From: Pelagovum sp. HNIBRBA483 | GTDB taxonomy: Bacteria; Pseudomonadota; Alphaproteobacteria; Rhodobacterales; Rhodobacteraceae | Length of the DNA stretch: 64,000 nucleotides | Reading direction: 5' to 3' | Assembly: GCF_040931995.1 (NCBI RefSeq) | Contig: NZ_CP162412.1 | Coordinates: forward strand, 992,001 to 1,056,000 | In this document: positions 16,628 through 25,160 of the stretch, in pieces | Position numbering within the stretch: position 1 is the stretch's first letter | Layout: each line of letters begins with the position of its first letter | Translations under genes and position numbers: made by a program | Notes under the pieces: generated by a model | What the model saw: only the letters and a program-made list of their open reading frames with translations | Told to the model about the DNA's origin: nothing | Database searches by the model: none

Positions 16628-17914
16628 TCAAACCGCTTCGATGCGGATCGCCACAGGTTCACCCTCAACAACGCCCGTGCTGCGGAAGCCTTCCAGCGCC
16701 TCTTCCAGCGCCATGCGGGTCGTCTTGTGGGTCACGATCAGCACAGGTGCTGCCGTGTCCTGATGCCCGTATTGCCGCATCCGGTCGATAGAGACACCGG
16801 CCTCGCCCAACACCCGCGCGACTTTCGCCAGCGCACCGGGTTTGTCCTGCAATTGCAGGCGCAGGTAGTAGGGCGCTGGCACAGCGGCCCGCGCGGCGCG
16901 TGCCTTGCGCAGGGTCACGGCCGGTTGGCCAAAGACCGGCATGCGGAAGCCCCGCGCCAGATCAAGAATATCACCCATCACCGCGCTCGCGGTCGGGCCT
17001 TCACCCGCGCCAGCCCCGCGCAATACGATCTGGCCCACGCTGTCGCCTTCCAACACCACCATATTGGTGCCACCGTCGAGCTGGCCCAAAGGTGAGCTGT
17101 CCGGCACAAGGCAGGGCGACATGCGCTGTTCCAGCCCGCGGCCGGTCATTTGGGCCACGCCGAGCAGCTTGATCTTATAGCCCATATCGGCCGCCTGCCG
17201 GATGTCCTCGATGGTGATCGAGCCAATGCCTTCCAGCTCGACCGCATCAAAATCCACCTGCGTTCCAAAAGCGATGGAGGCAAGGATCGCCAGCTTATGG
17301 CCCGCATCAATGCCGCCGACGTCGAGGTTCGGATCGGCTTCCAGATAGCCCAGCTTGTCGGCCTCGTCGAAAACCGCCTCATAGGGCAGGCCCGCGCTTT
17401 CCATCCGTGTGAGGATATAGTTGCAGGTGCCGTTCATCACGCCCATCACGCGGGTAATCTCGTTTCCGGCCAGCCCTTCGTTCAGCGATTTGATCACCGG
17501 AATGCCGCCCGCCACCGCGGCTTCAAAGCGGATCACCCGGCCCGCCGCTTCGGCGTGCTCGGCCAAAGCCTGCCCGTTCACCGCCAGCATCGCCTTGTTC
17601 GCGGTGACAACATCCTTGCCCGCCGCCAGCGCGGCTTCGGTCGCGGCCTTCGCAGGCCCGTCCGAGCCGCCCATCAATTCAACAAAAATATCCACGTCGT
17701 CCCGCGTTGCGAGAACCACCGGATCGTCTTCCCAAGCGTAGCCGTCCAGCGACACACCGCGATCCTTGTCGCGCGAGCGGGCCGATACTGCCGAAATCTC
17801 GATTGTGCGGCCAGTACGCGCGGTCAGCAGCTCTCCATGTTGGCGAATGATCTTGATCAGACCGACACCGACCGTTCCGAGACCGGCGATTCCGAGGCGC
17901 AATGGGGCAGACAT
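16628..17914 (-). CDS. hom: Homoserine dehydrogenase
   Basis: A 428-residue enzyme that reduces aspartate semialdehyde to homoserine for threonine and methionine synthesis. It has the N-terminal NAD(P) fold LGIAGLGTVGVGLIKI, the catalytic region around NGTCNYILTRME and YLEADPNLDVGGIDAGHKLAIL, and a C-terminal ACT domain (YYLRLQLQDKPGALAKVARV) for feedback control by threonine. ATG 17914 is chosen because the nucleotide-binding fold begins four residues later; the 60-base upstream extension has no family match. Confidence 0.95.
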   Translation of the reverse strand: MSAPLRLGIAGLGTVGVGLIKIIRQHGELLTARTGRTIEISAVSARSRDKDRGVSLDGYAWEDDPVVLATRDDVDIFVELMGGSDGPAKAATEAALAAGKDVVTANKAMLAVNGQALAEHAEAAGRVIRFEAAVAGGIPVIKSLNEGLAGNEITRVMGVMNGTCNYILTRMESAGLPYEAVFDEADKLGYLEADPNLDVGGIDAGHKLAILASIAFGTQVDFDAVELEGIGSITIEDIRQAADMGYKIKLLGVAQMTGRGLEQRMSPCLVPDSSPLGQLDGGTNMVVLEGDSVGQIVLRGAGAGEGPTASAVMGDILDLARGFRMPVFGQPAVTLRKARAARAAVPAPYYLRLQLQDKPGALAKVARVLGEAGVSIDRMRQYGHQDTAAPVLIVTHKTTRMALEEALEGFRSTGVVEGEPVAIRIEAV

Positions 17915-17991
17915 ATGAGATTCCGTGGCTTGAAATGTTACCGCGCTGTTATCGCGATCCGCCCGTCTCTGCAACGCGCGATCTGGCCTTT

Positions 17992-18246
17992 TCAGGGCTG
18001 CCGTGCCCGCAATGCGTCGGCCCGCGCGCGCAAATCAGCACCTTCGGCGCTCGTGGCATTAGCAATAGCCGCGCCATCGGCGCTCATCCCGTCCGCACCC
18101 GCGAGGATATAGTCGATCGAGGTCAATTCCGTACCCGATACAGCGCCGCTCGGGGTCATGTCATCGGGCAGGGCGAGCGTTTTGGGCCAATCAGCGCAGC
18201 CTGCAAGCCCTGCAAGCACCAGCACCAGAATCGCATACCTTCTCAT
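17992..18246 (-). CDS. Small lipoprotein of unknown function
   Basis: An 84-residue product whose N terminus MRRYAILVLVLAGLAGCADW carries a lipobox (LAGC), so it is predicted to be lipid-modified and membrane-anchored. The rest is alanine-rich with a helical, ARADALRARQP-type C terminus. ATG 18246 is chosen because the signal peptide starts there. It lies between hom and the pirin gene. No family recognised. Confidence 0.65.
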   Translation of the reverse strand: MRRYAILVLVLAGLAGCADWPKTLALPDDMTPSGAVSGTELTSIDYILAGADGMSADGAAIANATSAEGADLRARADALRARQP

Positions 18247-18311
18247 GAAAAAGCCCCGCCCGTTTGCACGGGCAGAGCCTATCTCGAAGCCCCTCGGCTG
18301 CACAAGCGGCG

Positions 18312-19223
18312 TCAGTGCGCCGGCTTGATAAAGGTGCCGTTGCGCAACTCGCGCATCGCTTGGCGCAGTTCCTCTTGCGTGTTCATCACGATCGGGCCGT
18401 GCCACGCGACCGGCTCCTCGATCGGCGCACCGGAAATTAGCAAAAAGCGAATGCCTTCCTCACCTGCCTGCACCGTGACCTCTTCGCCCGTGCCAAACCG
18501 GATCAGCGTCCGGTTGCCCGACAGGTCGCGGATGTTCACCTCCTCGCCCATCACTTCCTTTTCAAGCAGAACGCCCTGCGGCGCGGAGGCGTCGCTGAAC
18601 CGTCCTGCCCCCTTAAAGACATAGGCAAAGGCACGGCGGTAAGTGTCGATCTTGAAGGTCTTGCGCACATTCGGCGGCACATAAATGTCGAGGTATTGCG
18701 GATCAGCGGCAATCCCGTCTACCGGCCCACGCTTACCCCAGAACTCGCCAACGATCACCTTCACACGGGTGCCGTCATCATCGATGATTTCGGGGATATC
18801 CTTGCCCTGCACATCCTGATAGCGCGGCGCAGTCATTTTCATGCTGCCGGGAAGGTTCGCCCAAAGCTGGAAGCCATGCATCTGGCCGGCGATATTTCCT
18901 TTCGGCATTTCCTGATGCAGGATGCCCGATCCGGCGGTCATCCACTGCACGTCCCCCGCGCCGAGCGTCCCCTCGTTGCCAAGGCTGTCGCCATGTTCGA
19001 CCGTGCCTTGCAGGACATAGGTAATCGTCTCGATCCCGCGGTGCGGATGCCACGGAAATCCGCGCATGAAGTCCTCGGGCCGGTCATTGCGGAAATCGTC
19101 AAACAGCAGGAACGGGTCCAGTTCCGATGGATCCTGAAATCCGAAAGCACGGTGCAGTTTCACACCCGCACCTTCCATCGTGGGCATGGCCTTTCTGGCC
19201 TCAAGAGTCGGGCGAATCGACAT
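18312..19223 (-). CDS. Pirin family protein (cupin)
   Basis: A 303-residue bicupin of the pirin family. The metal-binding motif of the first cupin is visible as FPWHPHRGIETITYVLQGTVEHGDS (His, His, Glu, His) and ILHQEMP follows. A C-terminal pirin domain lies at residues 180-290. Members are reported as quercetin dioxygenases or redox-responsive cofactors, so the role is uncertain. ATG 19223 has GGAG 5 bases upstream, better than the in-frame ATG at 19235. Divergent from the small membrane protein gene. Confidence 0.88.
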   Translation of the reverse strand: MSIRPTLEARKAMPTMEGAGVKLHRAFGFQDPSELDPFLLFDDFRNDRPEDFMRGFPWHPHRGIETITYVLQGTVEHGDSLGNEGTLGAGDVQWMTAGSGILHQEMPKGNIAGQMHGFQLWANLPGSMKMTAPRYQDVQGKDIPEIIDDDGTRVKVIVGEFWGKRGPVDGIAADPQYLDIYVPPNVRKTFKIDTYRRAFAYVFKGAGRFSDASAPQGVLLEKEVMGEEVNIRDLSGNRTLIRFGTGEEVTVQAGEEGIRFLLISGAPIEEPVAWHGPIVMNTQEELRQAMRELRNGTFIKPAH

Positions 19224-19386
19224 AACAATCTCCATTGCGTTGCTGCCTTAAATATGGAGCGCGCCCCCGCGATTGCAATTTCTCCTACTGCGGTTTTGCG
19301 CAGAGTGTCCGTGCATTTGCGCGCAGCTGTCTTTCCCTCCGGTGCTTGTCAGGCTACATCGCTGTCACCCCAGTAGGAGAGCGCCC

Positions 19387-19881
19387 GTGTCCGATGACCT
19401 CTATACCGCCGACGAAAACGGCTTTTATGCCCGCCTCCATGCCGCGCCGATCCGCCGCCATGTAGCCTACGGGATGATCCTGCTGTTTGGAGCGGCGGTG
19501 CTCTATGTCCTCTTCCAATCCCCGCCCTCTGGCCCGTGGGTCGTTGTGATGCTCGCCATTGCCGCCGCCGCGTTCTGGGCCGCGATCCGCTTGCGCAGCG
19601 CGACGCTTCTTTGGATCGACCTCACCGAAGAAGGCCTCAGCGACAGCGCCGGAAATCAGATCGCAAGCTTCGAGGATATTGTCTCCGTCCATCGCGGTGT
19701 GTTCGCGTTCAAGCCATCAAACGGGTTCCTGCTGAAGCTGCGCCACTCCCAGCCTCTTGGGTGGCAGCCCGGCATGTGGTGGCGCTTCGGGCGCCGTGTT
19801 GGCATCGGCGGCGTGGTGCCTGCGATCAATGCCCGCTACATGGCCGAAACCATAGAGCACCGGCTCGCCGCGCGCCGCTAG
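19387..19881 (+). CDS. Small membrane protein of unknown function
   Basis: A 164-residue protein with two membrane helices (about residues 26-45 and 50-68), followed by a soluble PH-like domain (LLWIDLTEEGLSDSAGNQIASFEDIVSVHRG). A GGAGAG site lies just before GTG 19387; a longer in-frame start at 19273 would add a non-conserved leader. The architecture resembles short bacterial membrane proteins with a photosystem-assembly/PH-like domain, but I cannot name a function. Confidence 0.7.
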   Translation: MSDDLYTADENGFYARLHAAPIRRHVAYGMILLFGAAVLYVLFQSPPSGPWVVVMLAIAAAAFWAAIRLRSATLLWIDLTEEGLSDSAGNQIASFEDIVSVHRGVFAFKPSNGFLLKLRHSQPLGWQPGMWWRFGRRVGIGGVVPAINARYMAETIEHRLAARR

Positions 19882-20088
19882 GAGCCGAGGCCCACAGGCG
19901 ATCGTCCGGTCTGCCTGTCATCGACAGTCTAAAATTCTGCAAGAATTTGCCGATAGGGACTATGTCCTTAATTCGGATTTTTTTGCGTTTTTATAAAGAT
20001 TTTGCATGAATTCTGGCGTTAGGGTGGAAATCAGGGTGGAGGAGCCCGTTACAAGAGCCGCGCGCTGCGCGGGATAGAGGAGGCGAAA
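19882..20088 (+). promoter_or_regulatory. A+T-rich upstream region of glutamate dehydrogenase
   Basis: About 207 bases without a gene. The part from 19930 to 20010 is strongly A+T-rich, with T-runs near 19978 and 19991, in contrast to the flanks. It ends in a GAGGAGGCG ribosome site before the dehydrogenase. It probably holds the promoter; no factor-specific operator is recognised. Confidence 0.4.
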
Positions 20089-21528
20089 ATGGCCGCAGCC
20101 GAAACACCGATTAAAGAACCCTCATTTCGTGAATCCGTTGATATCATGTTCAACCGTGCGGTGCGGTTGATGGATCTCTCCCCGGGGTTGGAGGAAAAAA
20201 TCCGCGTCTGCAACGCAACCTATACCGTCCGTTTCGGTGTGCGTCTGCGCGGTGGGATTCATACGTTCACCGGCTATCGTTCGGTGCATTCCGAGCATAT
20301 GGAGCCGGTCAAGGGCGGCATCCGCTATGCCACTTCCGTCAATCAAGACGAGGTCGAGGCGCTCGCCGCGCTGATGACCTACAAATGCGCGTTGGTCGAA
20401 GCACCGTTTGGCGGGTCAAAGGGCGGATTGTGCATTGATCCCCGCGCTTGGGAAGAACATGAGCTAGAGGCAATCACCCGCCGCTTCGCCTACGAATTGG
20501 CAAAGCGTGATCTGATCCACCCCTCGCAAAACGTCCCCGCGCCCGACATGGGCACCGGCGAGCGGGAGATGGCATGGATGGCCGATCAGTACATGCGGAT
20601 GAACACCACTGATATTAACGGCCGCGCCTGTGTCACCGGCAAACCGATCAATCAGGGCGGCATTCAGGGCCGGACAGAGGCAACGGGCCGCGGCGTCCAG
20701 TTCGCCCTGCGCGAGTTCTTCCGCGATCCCCTTGACGTGGCGAAGGCAGGTCTTGTCGGCACGCTCGACGGTAAGCGCGTCGTGGTGCAGGGCTTGGGTA
20801 ACGTGGGCTTCCACGCCGCCAAGTTCCTGTCAGAGGAAGACGGCTGCAAGATCGTCGGCATCATCGAACGCGATGGCGCTCTGTACGATGAAAATGGCAT
20901 CAACGTTCCGGCTGTCCACGAATGGATGACCAAGCATGGCGGCATTGCCGGTTATCCCGACGCCATCCACCACGAACAAGGCGCCGCCGTGCTTGAGGCC
21001 GATTGCGATATCCTGATCCCAGCGGCGCTTGAAGGGGTGATCAACCTCTCCAACGCCGAGCAAATCAAAGCTCCGCTGATAATCGAGGCCGCAAACGGCC
21101 CCGTCACCGCTGGCGCGGACGAGATCTTGCGCAAAAAGGGCGTGGTTATCATCCCTGATATGTATGCCAACGCAGGTGGTGTGACGGTTTCCTATTTCGA
21201 ATGGGTCAAGAACCTCAGCCATATCCGCTTCGGCCGGATGCAGCGCCGCTCCGAGGAAGCCCGCGCACAGCTCATCATCGATGAGTTGGAGCGCCTCAGC
21301 ACCGAAAAAGGGCTCGGCGCGCTCAGCGACCGCTTCAAGACCGAGTACCTGCGCGGGGCAGGGGAGCTAGAGCTGGTCCGTTCCGGCCTTGATGACACGA
21401 TGCGCACGGCCTTCCAGTCGATGCGCGCGGTTTGGCACGGGCGCGACGATGTCGAGGATCTGCGCACCGCCGCCTATCTCGTCGCGATTGACCGCGTGGC
21501 GGGAAGCTACCGCGCCAAAGGCTTGTAA
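20089..21528 (+). CDS. Glutamate dehydrogenase (Glu/Leu/Phe/Val family)
   Basis: A 479-residue amino acid dehydrogenase. The substrate domain shows MEPVKGGIRY and the catalytic lysine in APFGGSKGGL (about residue 110), then VPAPDMGTGEREMAWMADQY. The C-terminal nucleotide-binding domain has VVQGLGNVGFHAAKFL and the aspartyl/glutamyl region ILIPAALEGVI. The length fits NAD-linked hexameric GDHs of Rhodobacteraceae. It links glutamate with 2-oxoglutarate and ammonium. A strong ribosome site (GGAGGCG) precedes ATG 20089. Monocistronic, with a hairpin after the stop. Confidence 0.92.
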   Translation: MAAAETPIKEPSFRESVDIMFNRAVRLMDLSPGLEEKIRVCNATYTVRFGVRLRGGIHTFTGYRSVHSEHMEPVKGGIRYATSVNQDEVEALAALMTYKCALVEAPFGGSKGGLCIDPRAWEEHELEAITRRFAYELAKRDLIHPSQNVPAPDMGTGEREMAWMADQYMRMNTTDINGRACVTGKPINQGGIQGRTEATGRGVQFALREFFRDPLDVAKAGLVGTLDGKRVVVQGLGNVGFHAAKFLSEEDGCKIVGIIERDGALYDENGINVPAVHEWMTKHGGIAGYPDAIHHEQGAAVLEADCDILIPAALEGVINLSNAEQIKAPLIIEAANGPVTAGADEILRKKGVVIIPDMYANAGGVTVSYFEWVKNLSHIRFGRMQRRSEEARAQLIIDELERLSTEKGLGALSDRFKTEYLRGAGELELVRSGLDDTMRTAFQSMRAVWHGRDDVEDLRTAAYLVAIDRVAGSYRAKGL

Positions 21529-21543
21529 TCAAATAAAAACCCC

Positions 21544-21570
21544 AAGCGGGCGCCGTCACAGCGCCCGCTT
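21544..21570 (+). terminator. Hairpin after glutamate dehydrogenase
   Basis: A perfect 10-bp stem (AAGCGGGCGC / GCGCCCGCTT) with a 7-base loop starts 16 bases after the stop codon. The T-tract downstream is short, while the A-run on the 5' side would be a good T-tract on the minus strand. Confidence 0.65.
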
Positions 21571-21640
21571 ACAATCCAAAGGCGAGCGCCCCGATTTGGC
21601 CACAATCGGGTCATGATGGCGCCCATTGCTTAAGCGAAAA

Positions 21641-21673
21641 GACTCTCTGCGTGGCCCCATGTCACGGAGAGTC
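21641..21673 (+). promoter_or_regulatory. RNA hairpin that would hide the tadE ribosome binding site
   Basis: GACTCTC (21641-21647) plus CGTG (21650-21653) pair with CACG (21663-21666) plus GAGAGTC (21667-21673), giving 11 pairs with a 2-base bulge and a 9-base loop. The GGAGAG Shine-Dalgarno of the following gene (ATG 21678) lies inside the 3' arm. If transcribed in this form, translation initiation would need the stem opened. Confidence 0.5.
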
Positions 21674-21677
21674 GACA

Positions 21678-22082
21678 ATGCAAATATTCAGAAAATTGCT
21701 CACAAAGTTCCACCGCGCCGAAGATGGCTCCGCCACCGTCGAGGCCGTCCTCTGGCTGCCGTTCTTCGTGCTGACATTCGTCATGATCGCGGATACGTCC
21801 TTCGTTTTCCACCGTCAGGCCGAGATCCAGCGCATCGTTCAGGATGCCAACCGCCTCTATTCGGTGGGTTTCCTGCAAAGCGAGAGCGAGACGGTCGATT
21901 GGGTCAAGACAGCGCTAACGCCGCTCTCGACAGGCGCAAGTGTCACCGCAACCGAGGATGGCGGCGTGATCCGCACCCGCGCCTTGGTGCCGGTCGAGGA
22001 TCTTGTCGCGGTCGGCATGTTCGGCTTCCTCAGCGGCTACAATATCGGGGTCGAGACCGAACAGGTCATCGAATTCTTTTAG
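21678..22082 (+). CDS. TadE-like pilus assembly protein
   Basis: A 134-residue protein with a short charged leader, then the TadE signature EDGSATVEAVLWLPFFVLTFVMI (about residues 16-38), where the glutamate after the processing site precedes one membrane helix. TadE-type pseudopilins are minor components of Flp/Tad adhesion pili. ATG 21678 is chosen on the ribosome site GGAGAG 6 bases upstream. A TadG-like gene follows 9 bases later. The remaining Tad machinery (CpaABC, TadABC) is not in the window. Confidence 0.8.
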   Translation: MQIFRKLLTKFHRAEDGSATVEAVLWLPFFVLTFVMIADTSFVFHRQAEIQRIVQDANRLYSVGFLQSESETVDWVKTALTPLSTGASVTATEDGGVIRTRALVPVEDLVAVGMFGFLSGYNIGVETEQVIEFF

Positions 22083-22091
22083 GATTATACC

Positions 22092-23420
22092 ATGATCGCC
22101 CGTCAAGCATTCCAGCATCTGATCCGCCGCCTCGCAACGCGCGAAGACGGTGGCATCACGATTTTTGGGCTGTTCATGTGCGCCTGTGTGCTGATCCTCG
22201 GCGGTATCGCGGTTGATATTTCGCACCTCTACGCCGCTCGCACGCAGCTTCAGGTTACAACGGATGTCGCCGCCCATGCCGCCCTGCATAGCGTGAATTT
22301 CTCGACCCGCGATCCCGTTCAGGCCAAGATCGACGCACTGGCCACGGTCGAAGCCAATATGCCGAAATCCCGCTACGGCGAGGTCATCACGGCGCAAGAC
22401 ATCACCTTCGGCAACTACGACTATGACACACGCACCTTCACGCCTGATGCGACTTCGGACGACGCGGTTGCCGTGCGCGGCCGCCGCGCCCGCGCTGCCC
22501 GCAATCCTGTCTCCACATTCCTTTTGCGGCTGGTGGGGATCGACTATTTCGATGCGGTCACACAGTCGGTCTTTGTGACCTACATCCCAAGCTGTTTCCG
22601 CGAAGGCTTCGTGGCGAATAACACGATCGATATGCAGTCGAACAATATCTACACGGCCGGCTTCTGCATCCATTCCAACTCCCATGTTGAATTGAACAGC
22701 TCCAACGAATTTGCCGACAATACCGTCGTTTCCATGCCCAACGATGCCGATATCGTCACCCCCGGCGGCGAGCTGGACAGCAACCCCGGCCTTGAAGGGG
22801 CGCTTGATGAACACGCCTATAAGATCGGTGTATTGAAGATGCTGCCCGTCTGGATGGCCGATTTCGCGGCGGGCAATACCAACTTCACGCCCGATTACAT
22901 CAATGCATCAGGCGTGATCTCCCTCACCGCCCCTCAGTTCAAAGCGCCAAACATCAAGAAAAACCGCATTCACCTCGTCACCTGCAACGGCAGCCAGCCG
23001 CTGAACTTCAGCTCCAATGTGGTGATCGAAGATCTGGTGCTGATCACCAATTGTCAGATCCACTTCGCGGCAGACGCACTCTTGCGGAACTCGGTCATCG
23101 CGACCACCAATACCGCGTCCAAGTCTATTTACGCTGGCGCCAACATCACCATCGGTGAGGATGACAACTGCGGCGCAGGCGGCGACAGCCAGATCCTGAC
23201 CTTGGGTTCGGTCGAACTGACAGCCGGCGTGAACATCTACGGCAGCCAGATCATCGCGCAGGATGACATTTATCTTACCTCCAATGCCGTGGGTATCGAG
23301 GGCGCGTCGCTGATCGCGGGTGACCAGATTTCGATTACGTCGAATGGCTCGATGGGGTTCTGTGGGGGCGAGTCGATGACCCGTAATTTCGAGGTCGATT
23401 ACTTCCGCCTCGCCTACTGA
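22092..23420 (+). CDS. TadG-like protein with repetitive C-terminal domain
   Basis: A 442-residue protein. Residues 15-50 hold the TadE/TadG-type segment EDGGITIFGLFMCACVLILGG (a class III-like leader with one membrane helix). Residues 50-150 resemble the pilus-assembly Flp TadG N-domain. From residue 180 on, the chain is unusual: short Asn/Ser-rich strands (TIDMQSNNIYTAGFCIHSNSH, VELTAGVNIYGSQIIAQDDI, YLTSNAVGIEGASLI) that look like a right-handed beta-helix. Cysteines in pairs suggest extracytoplasmic disulfides. It lies 9 bases after tadE and is probably exported with it. The exact role in adhesion is inferred. Confidence 0.75.
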   Translation: MIARQAFQHLIRRLATREDGGITIFGLFMCACVLILGGIAVDISHLYAARTQLQVTTDVAAHAALHSVNFSTRDPVQAKIDALATVEANMPKSRYGEVITAQDITFGNYDYDTRTFTPDATSDDAVAVRGRRARAARNPVSTFLLRLVGIDYFDAVTQSVFVTYIPSCFREGFVANNTIDMQSNNIYTAGFCIHSNSHVELNSSNEFADNTVVSMPNDADIVTPGGELDSNPGLEGALDEHAYKIGVLKMLPVWMADFAAGNTNFTPDYINASGVISLTAPQFKAPNIKKNRIHLVTCNGSQPLNFSSNVVIEDLVLITNCQIHFAADALLRNSVIATTNTASKSIYAGANITIGEDDNCGAGGDSQILTLGSVELTAGVNIYGSQIIAQDDIYLTSNAVGIEGASLIAGDQISITSNGSMGFCGGESMTRNFEVDYFRLAY

Positions 23421-23600
23421 TACGCCCTGCGTTTCAGTAAATCCGCAGCCGCTTTCAGCTTTCGTTGAGTATTTTCCCCGCGCGCCCGAAAATCGTCGCA
23501 GATAGAAAGATTTTGTCGAAAAGCGGCATTGCCTGCCGTTGTCGGATCGTTAACGTTGCCTCCGAACCTGCCGCAGCGGCGGGCCGTATGGAGAGCAGAC

Positions 23601-24854
23601 ATGCGATATTCCGGACTGCAAGTCCTGAAAGAGGGGCTGTTCGGTCAGAAAGGGTGGAAACCCGTCTGGCGCGATCCCGCGCCGAAATCCGAATATGACA
23701 TCGTGATCATCGGCGGCGGCGGCCACGGCCTTTCAACCGCCTATTACCTCGCCAAAGAGCACGGCCTGACCAACATTGCCGTGCTGGAAAAGGGCTACCT
23801 TGGCGGCGGCAACGTGGGGCGCAACACCACCATCGTGCGCGCCAACTACTTCCTGCCGGGCAATTCCGAGTTCTATTCCCATTCGCTCAAGCTGTGGGAA
23901 ACTTTGGAGCAGGAACTGAACTACAACGTGATGCATTCGCAGCGCGGGTTGATCAACCTGTTCCACTCCGACGGCCAGCGGGATGCCTTCGTGCGGCGCG
24001 GCAACGCGATGATCAATCAGGGCGACGATGCCGAGCTGCTCGACCGCGAAGGCGTGCGCAAGCATCTCCCCTATCTCGATTTCGACAATATCCGCTTCCC
24101 TATCTACGGCGGCCTCCTGCACCGGCGCGGCGGCACCGCGCGGCACGATGCGGTCGCTTGGGGCTACGCGCGCGGCGCCGATCAGCGCGGCGTTGACCTG
24201 ATCCAGAATTGTGAAGTCACCGGCATCGACATCGAAAACGGCAAGGTCCGCGGCGTGCAAACCACCCGTGGCGCGATCCGCGCAAAGAAGGTCGCCATCG
24301 TCACCGCTGGCCGCTCCGGTCAGGTCGCGGCGCTGGCGGGGATGCGCCTGCCCATCGAAAGCCACATCCTTCAAGCCTTCGTCACCGAGGGGCTGAAGCC
24401 CGTGATCGATCATGTGGTCAGCTTCGGCATGGGCCACTTCTACATCAGCCAGTCCGATAAGGGTGGCCTCGTATTCGGCGGCGATCTGGATTTCTACAGC
24501 TCCTACGCCAGCCGCGGCAACCTGCCGATGAAAGAGCACGTCATGGACGCCGCCATGACCCTGATGCCGATGATCGGCAAGGCCAAGGTCTTGCGCAGTT
24601 GGGGCGGCATCATGGACATGACGCCCGATGGTTCCCCAATCATCGACAAGACAGATACCGTAGGGCTCTTCGTCGATTGCGGCTGGTGCTATGGCGGCTT
24701 CAAGGCGGTGCCGGGGTCGGGCTACTCGCTCGCCCATCTGATCGCCACCGGCAACCATCACGCCCCCGCCGCCCGCTACCGGCTCGACCGCTTCCGCACC
24801 GGCTACGGCATCATGGATGAAGAGGGCAAAGGCTCTCAGCACAACCTCCACTGA
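23601..24854 (+). CDS. soxB: Sarcosine oxidase subunit beta
   Basis: A 417-residue FAD subunit of heterotetrameric sarcosine oxidase, with the dinucleotide fold YDIVIIGGGGHGLSTAYYLA (about residue 32), NVGRNTTIVRANYF, and the flavin-contact region SWGGIMDMTPDGSPIID. The complex oxidises sarcosine to glycine, transferring the methyl group to tetrahydrofolate or releasing formaldehyde with H2O2. ATG 23601 is chosen because GGAGAG lies 6 bases before it and the MRYSGLQVLKEGLFG start is typical. It is first in soxBDAG; no glyA or purU follows here. Confidence 0.95.
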   Translation: MRYSGLQVLKEGLFGQKGWKPVWRDPAPKSEYDIVIIGGGGHGLSTAYYLAKEHGLTNIAVLEKGYLGGGNVGRNTTIVRANYFLPGNSEFYSHSLKLWETLEQELNYNVMHSQRGLINLFHSDGQRDAFVRRGNAMINQGDDAELLDREGVRKHLPYLDFDNIRFPIYGGLLHRRGGTARHDAVAWGYARGADQRGVDLIQNCEVTGIDIENGKVRGVQTTRGAIRAKKVAIVTAGRSGQVAALAGMRLPIESHILQAFVTEGLKPVIDHVVSFGMGHFYISQSDKGGLVFGGDLDFYSSYASRGNLPMKEHVMDAAMTLMPMIGKAKVLRSWGGIMDMTPDGSPIIDKTDTVGLFVDCGWCYGGFKAVPGSGYSLAHLIATGNHHAPAARYRLDRFRTGYGIMDEEGKGSQHNLH

Positions 24855-24899
24855 CGGGATGAGAAACATGACAAGCCCCCGCATAAAAGGGATTTCCGC

Positions 24900-25160
24900 A
24901 TGAGACTGACATGCCCCGTCTGCGGTGACCGCGACCACCGCGAATTTACATATAAAGGCGACGCCGTGATGCTCGACCGCCCCGCGCCCGACGCCGGAAC
25001 CGATGCATGGGACAGCTACCTGCACCTGCGCGACAACCCCTGCGGCGACACCCGCGATCTCTGGTATCACGATCCCTGCGGCGCGTGGGTCGTGGTGGAG
25101 CGTAACACCGCCACTCATGCCGTCACCGGCACCGCCCTCGCATCGGAGGCCAAAGGATGA
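24900..25160 (+). CDS. soxD: Sarcosine oxidase subunit delta
   Basis: An 86-residue zinc-binding subunit with the N-terminal LTCPVCGDRDHREF motif and the downstream DNPCG and HDPCGAWVVVERNT segments, whose Cys and His residues bind structural zinc. The stop overlaps the soxA start (ATGA), so the two are translationally coupled. Confidence 0.95.
   Translation: MRLTCPVCGDRDHREFTYKGDAVMLDRPAPDAGTDAWDSYLHLRDNPCGDTRDLWYHDPCGAWVVVERNTATHAVTGTALASEAKG

Noticed and set aside
23733-25118. A 461-codon open frame antisense to soxB
   Set aside because: Shadow of soxB and soxD with the same artefact composition; no start signal.
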